Below are positions 36,935 to 37,356 of a stretch of DNA of 37,356 nucleotides, in pieces. The notes beneath the pieces were generated by a model, which saw only the letters and a list, made by a program, of their open reading frames with translations, was not told where the DNA came from and ran no database searches. How positions within the stretch are numbered: the stretch's first letter is position 1; the number at the start of each line of letters is the position of its first letter. Source of the stretch: a virus; IMG/VR virus record IMGVR_UViG_3300021247_000261, positions 1-37,356 of that record. One strand, given 5' to 3'. The position numbers and the translations under genes are program-made.

Positions 36935-37356
36935 CGTTTGGCTCCTTTCAGGATTGCCATGATCGCCGCGAACAGCGCGGCCAGAAATGACGGCTTTGAC
37001 ACGACAGGCGCGACGTGTTCGGTTTTCGGGGTTTCGGTAACATCAACCTGCGTTGGCGGCAGTTTCGGGGCTGGCGCTGTCGCCAAGGCCTTGCCGAACT
37101 CAATCGCATAGCCCGCGATCAGATCGGCCTTGTCCGTGCCATTGACCACGCGCCGAGCGTTGCGGAAATCATCGGGCAGGTAATCGTCCAGCTTCTTGCC
37201 GGTGAACCACCCCTCAGAGCAGCCGCGCACAAGGATACGCGCCGCAACCGTGGGATTCAGCGCCGCGTCAGGATTGCCGATCAGATCCAGCCCCAACTTG
37301 TCACCGGCCTTGGCATAGTTCGCCCGCCCCGTGATCTGGACATAGCCGCGACCACG
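36931..37356 (-). CDS. Endolysin, GH19-type (C-terminal part), with C-terminal hydrophobic tail
   Basis: The gene runs off the right edge; 141 codons are present. The visible start, RGRGYVQITGRANYAKAGDK, is a GH19 chitinase/lysozyme motif (GRG..QITGR.NY), followed by PDAALNPTVAARILVRGCSEGWFTGKKL. The enzyme would cut peptidoglycan. After the catalytic part comes a Pro-rich linker (APAPKLPPTQVDVTETPKT) and a hydrophobic segment SFLAALFAAIMAILKG with basic end. A C-terminal membrane segment is unusual for an endolysin. Confidence 0.85.
   Translation of the reverse strand, partial: RGRGYVQITGRANYAKAGDKLGLDLIGNPDAALNPTVAARILVRGCSEGWFTGKKLDDYLPDDFRNARRVVNGTDKADLIAGYAIEFGKALATAPAPKLPPTQVDVTETPKTEHVAPVVSKPSFLAALFAAIMAILKGAKR

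Noticed and set aside
1-37356. Direct circular closure of the window (37356 joined to 1)
   Set aside because: Joining the ends does not supply the missing N-terminal catalytic part of the endolysin, and the left partial gene would continue out of frame with it. Some sequence must be missing.
1-37356. Integrase, CI repressor, attachment site, tRNA
   Set aside because: No tyrosine or serine recombinase motifs, no large repressor, and no tRNA-like cloverleaf were recognised by eye; a lytic phage or a missing lysogeny module are both possible.

Overview
The window is most of the genome of a tailed, double-stranded DNA phage of siphovirus type, or a prophage without a visible integration module. 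HK97-fold head genes (portal, prohead protease, major capsid) are followed by a TP901-1-like tail tube, a tape measure of about 540 residues and a tail hub. Moderately GC-rich codon use, gene-transfer-agent-like tail genes and lysis genes of a recognisable alphaproteobacterial style suggest a host in or near the Rhodobacterales. This host assignment is inference. I see no integrase, CI-type repressor, tRNA, rRNA or CRISPR array.

Layout. Positions 1-17835 (minus strand) are the late region. Reading leftwards it holds a DUF5681-type small-terminase candidate, large terminase, portal, a collagen-like fibre protein, a beta-rich fibre protein, head morphogenesis protein, prohead protease, capsid, decoration candidate, connector, head-tail adaptor, HK97 gp10-like protein, tail terminator, a virion candidate, tail tube, a tail chaperone pair with a probable -1 frameshift, tape measure, minor tail proteins and lectin-like tail-tip proteins. 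The lysis genes at the right end (36268-37356, minus) would follow these if the two window ends are close in the genome. Three identical 13-bp motifs sit just upstream of late genes and look like phage promoters. Positions 17879-19402 (minus) hold small DNA-binding and zinc-ribbon genes. Positions 19457-19754 are non-coding, AT-rich and iteron-bearing, and are the best candidate for the replication origin. They lie next to a PrimPol-helicase gene (19755-22067, minus).

A divergent control region at about 22244-22332 separates this from the rightward early genes. These include a recombination and replication block (RecA-like ATPase, DUF669 protein, Cas4/RecB-like nuclease, SF2 helicase, VRR-NUC nuclease), a leftward cytosine-C5 methyltransferase, an RHH repressor with operators, and a tightly coupled run of small accessory genes (28088-33015). 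The run ends with a SNF2-like helicase and a second DNA methyltransferase. Rightward early and leftward late transcription converge at 36268-36271, where the two stop codons overlap.

The most unusual points are two places where two protein families appear to share the same DNA in different frames. One is the C5 methyltransferase gene, whose other frame encodes a phage protein of the SSWRTSQ/WPRSGM type. The other is the SNF2-like helicase, split by an HNH endonuclease gene while the helicase frame stays open across the insert. Family assignments come from motifs and memory of the families; no database search was run.
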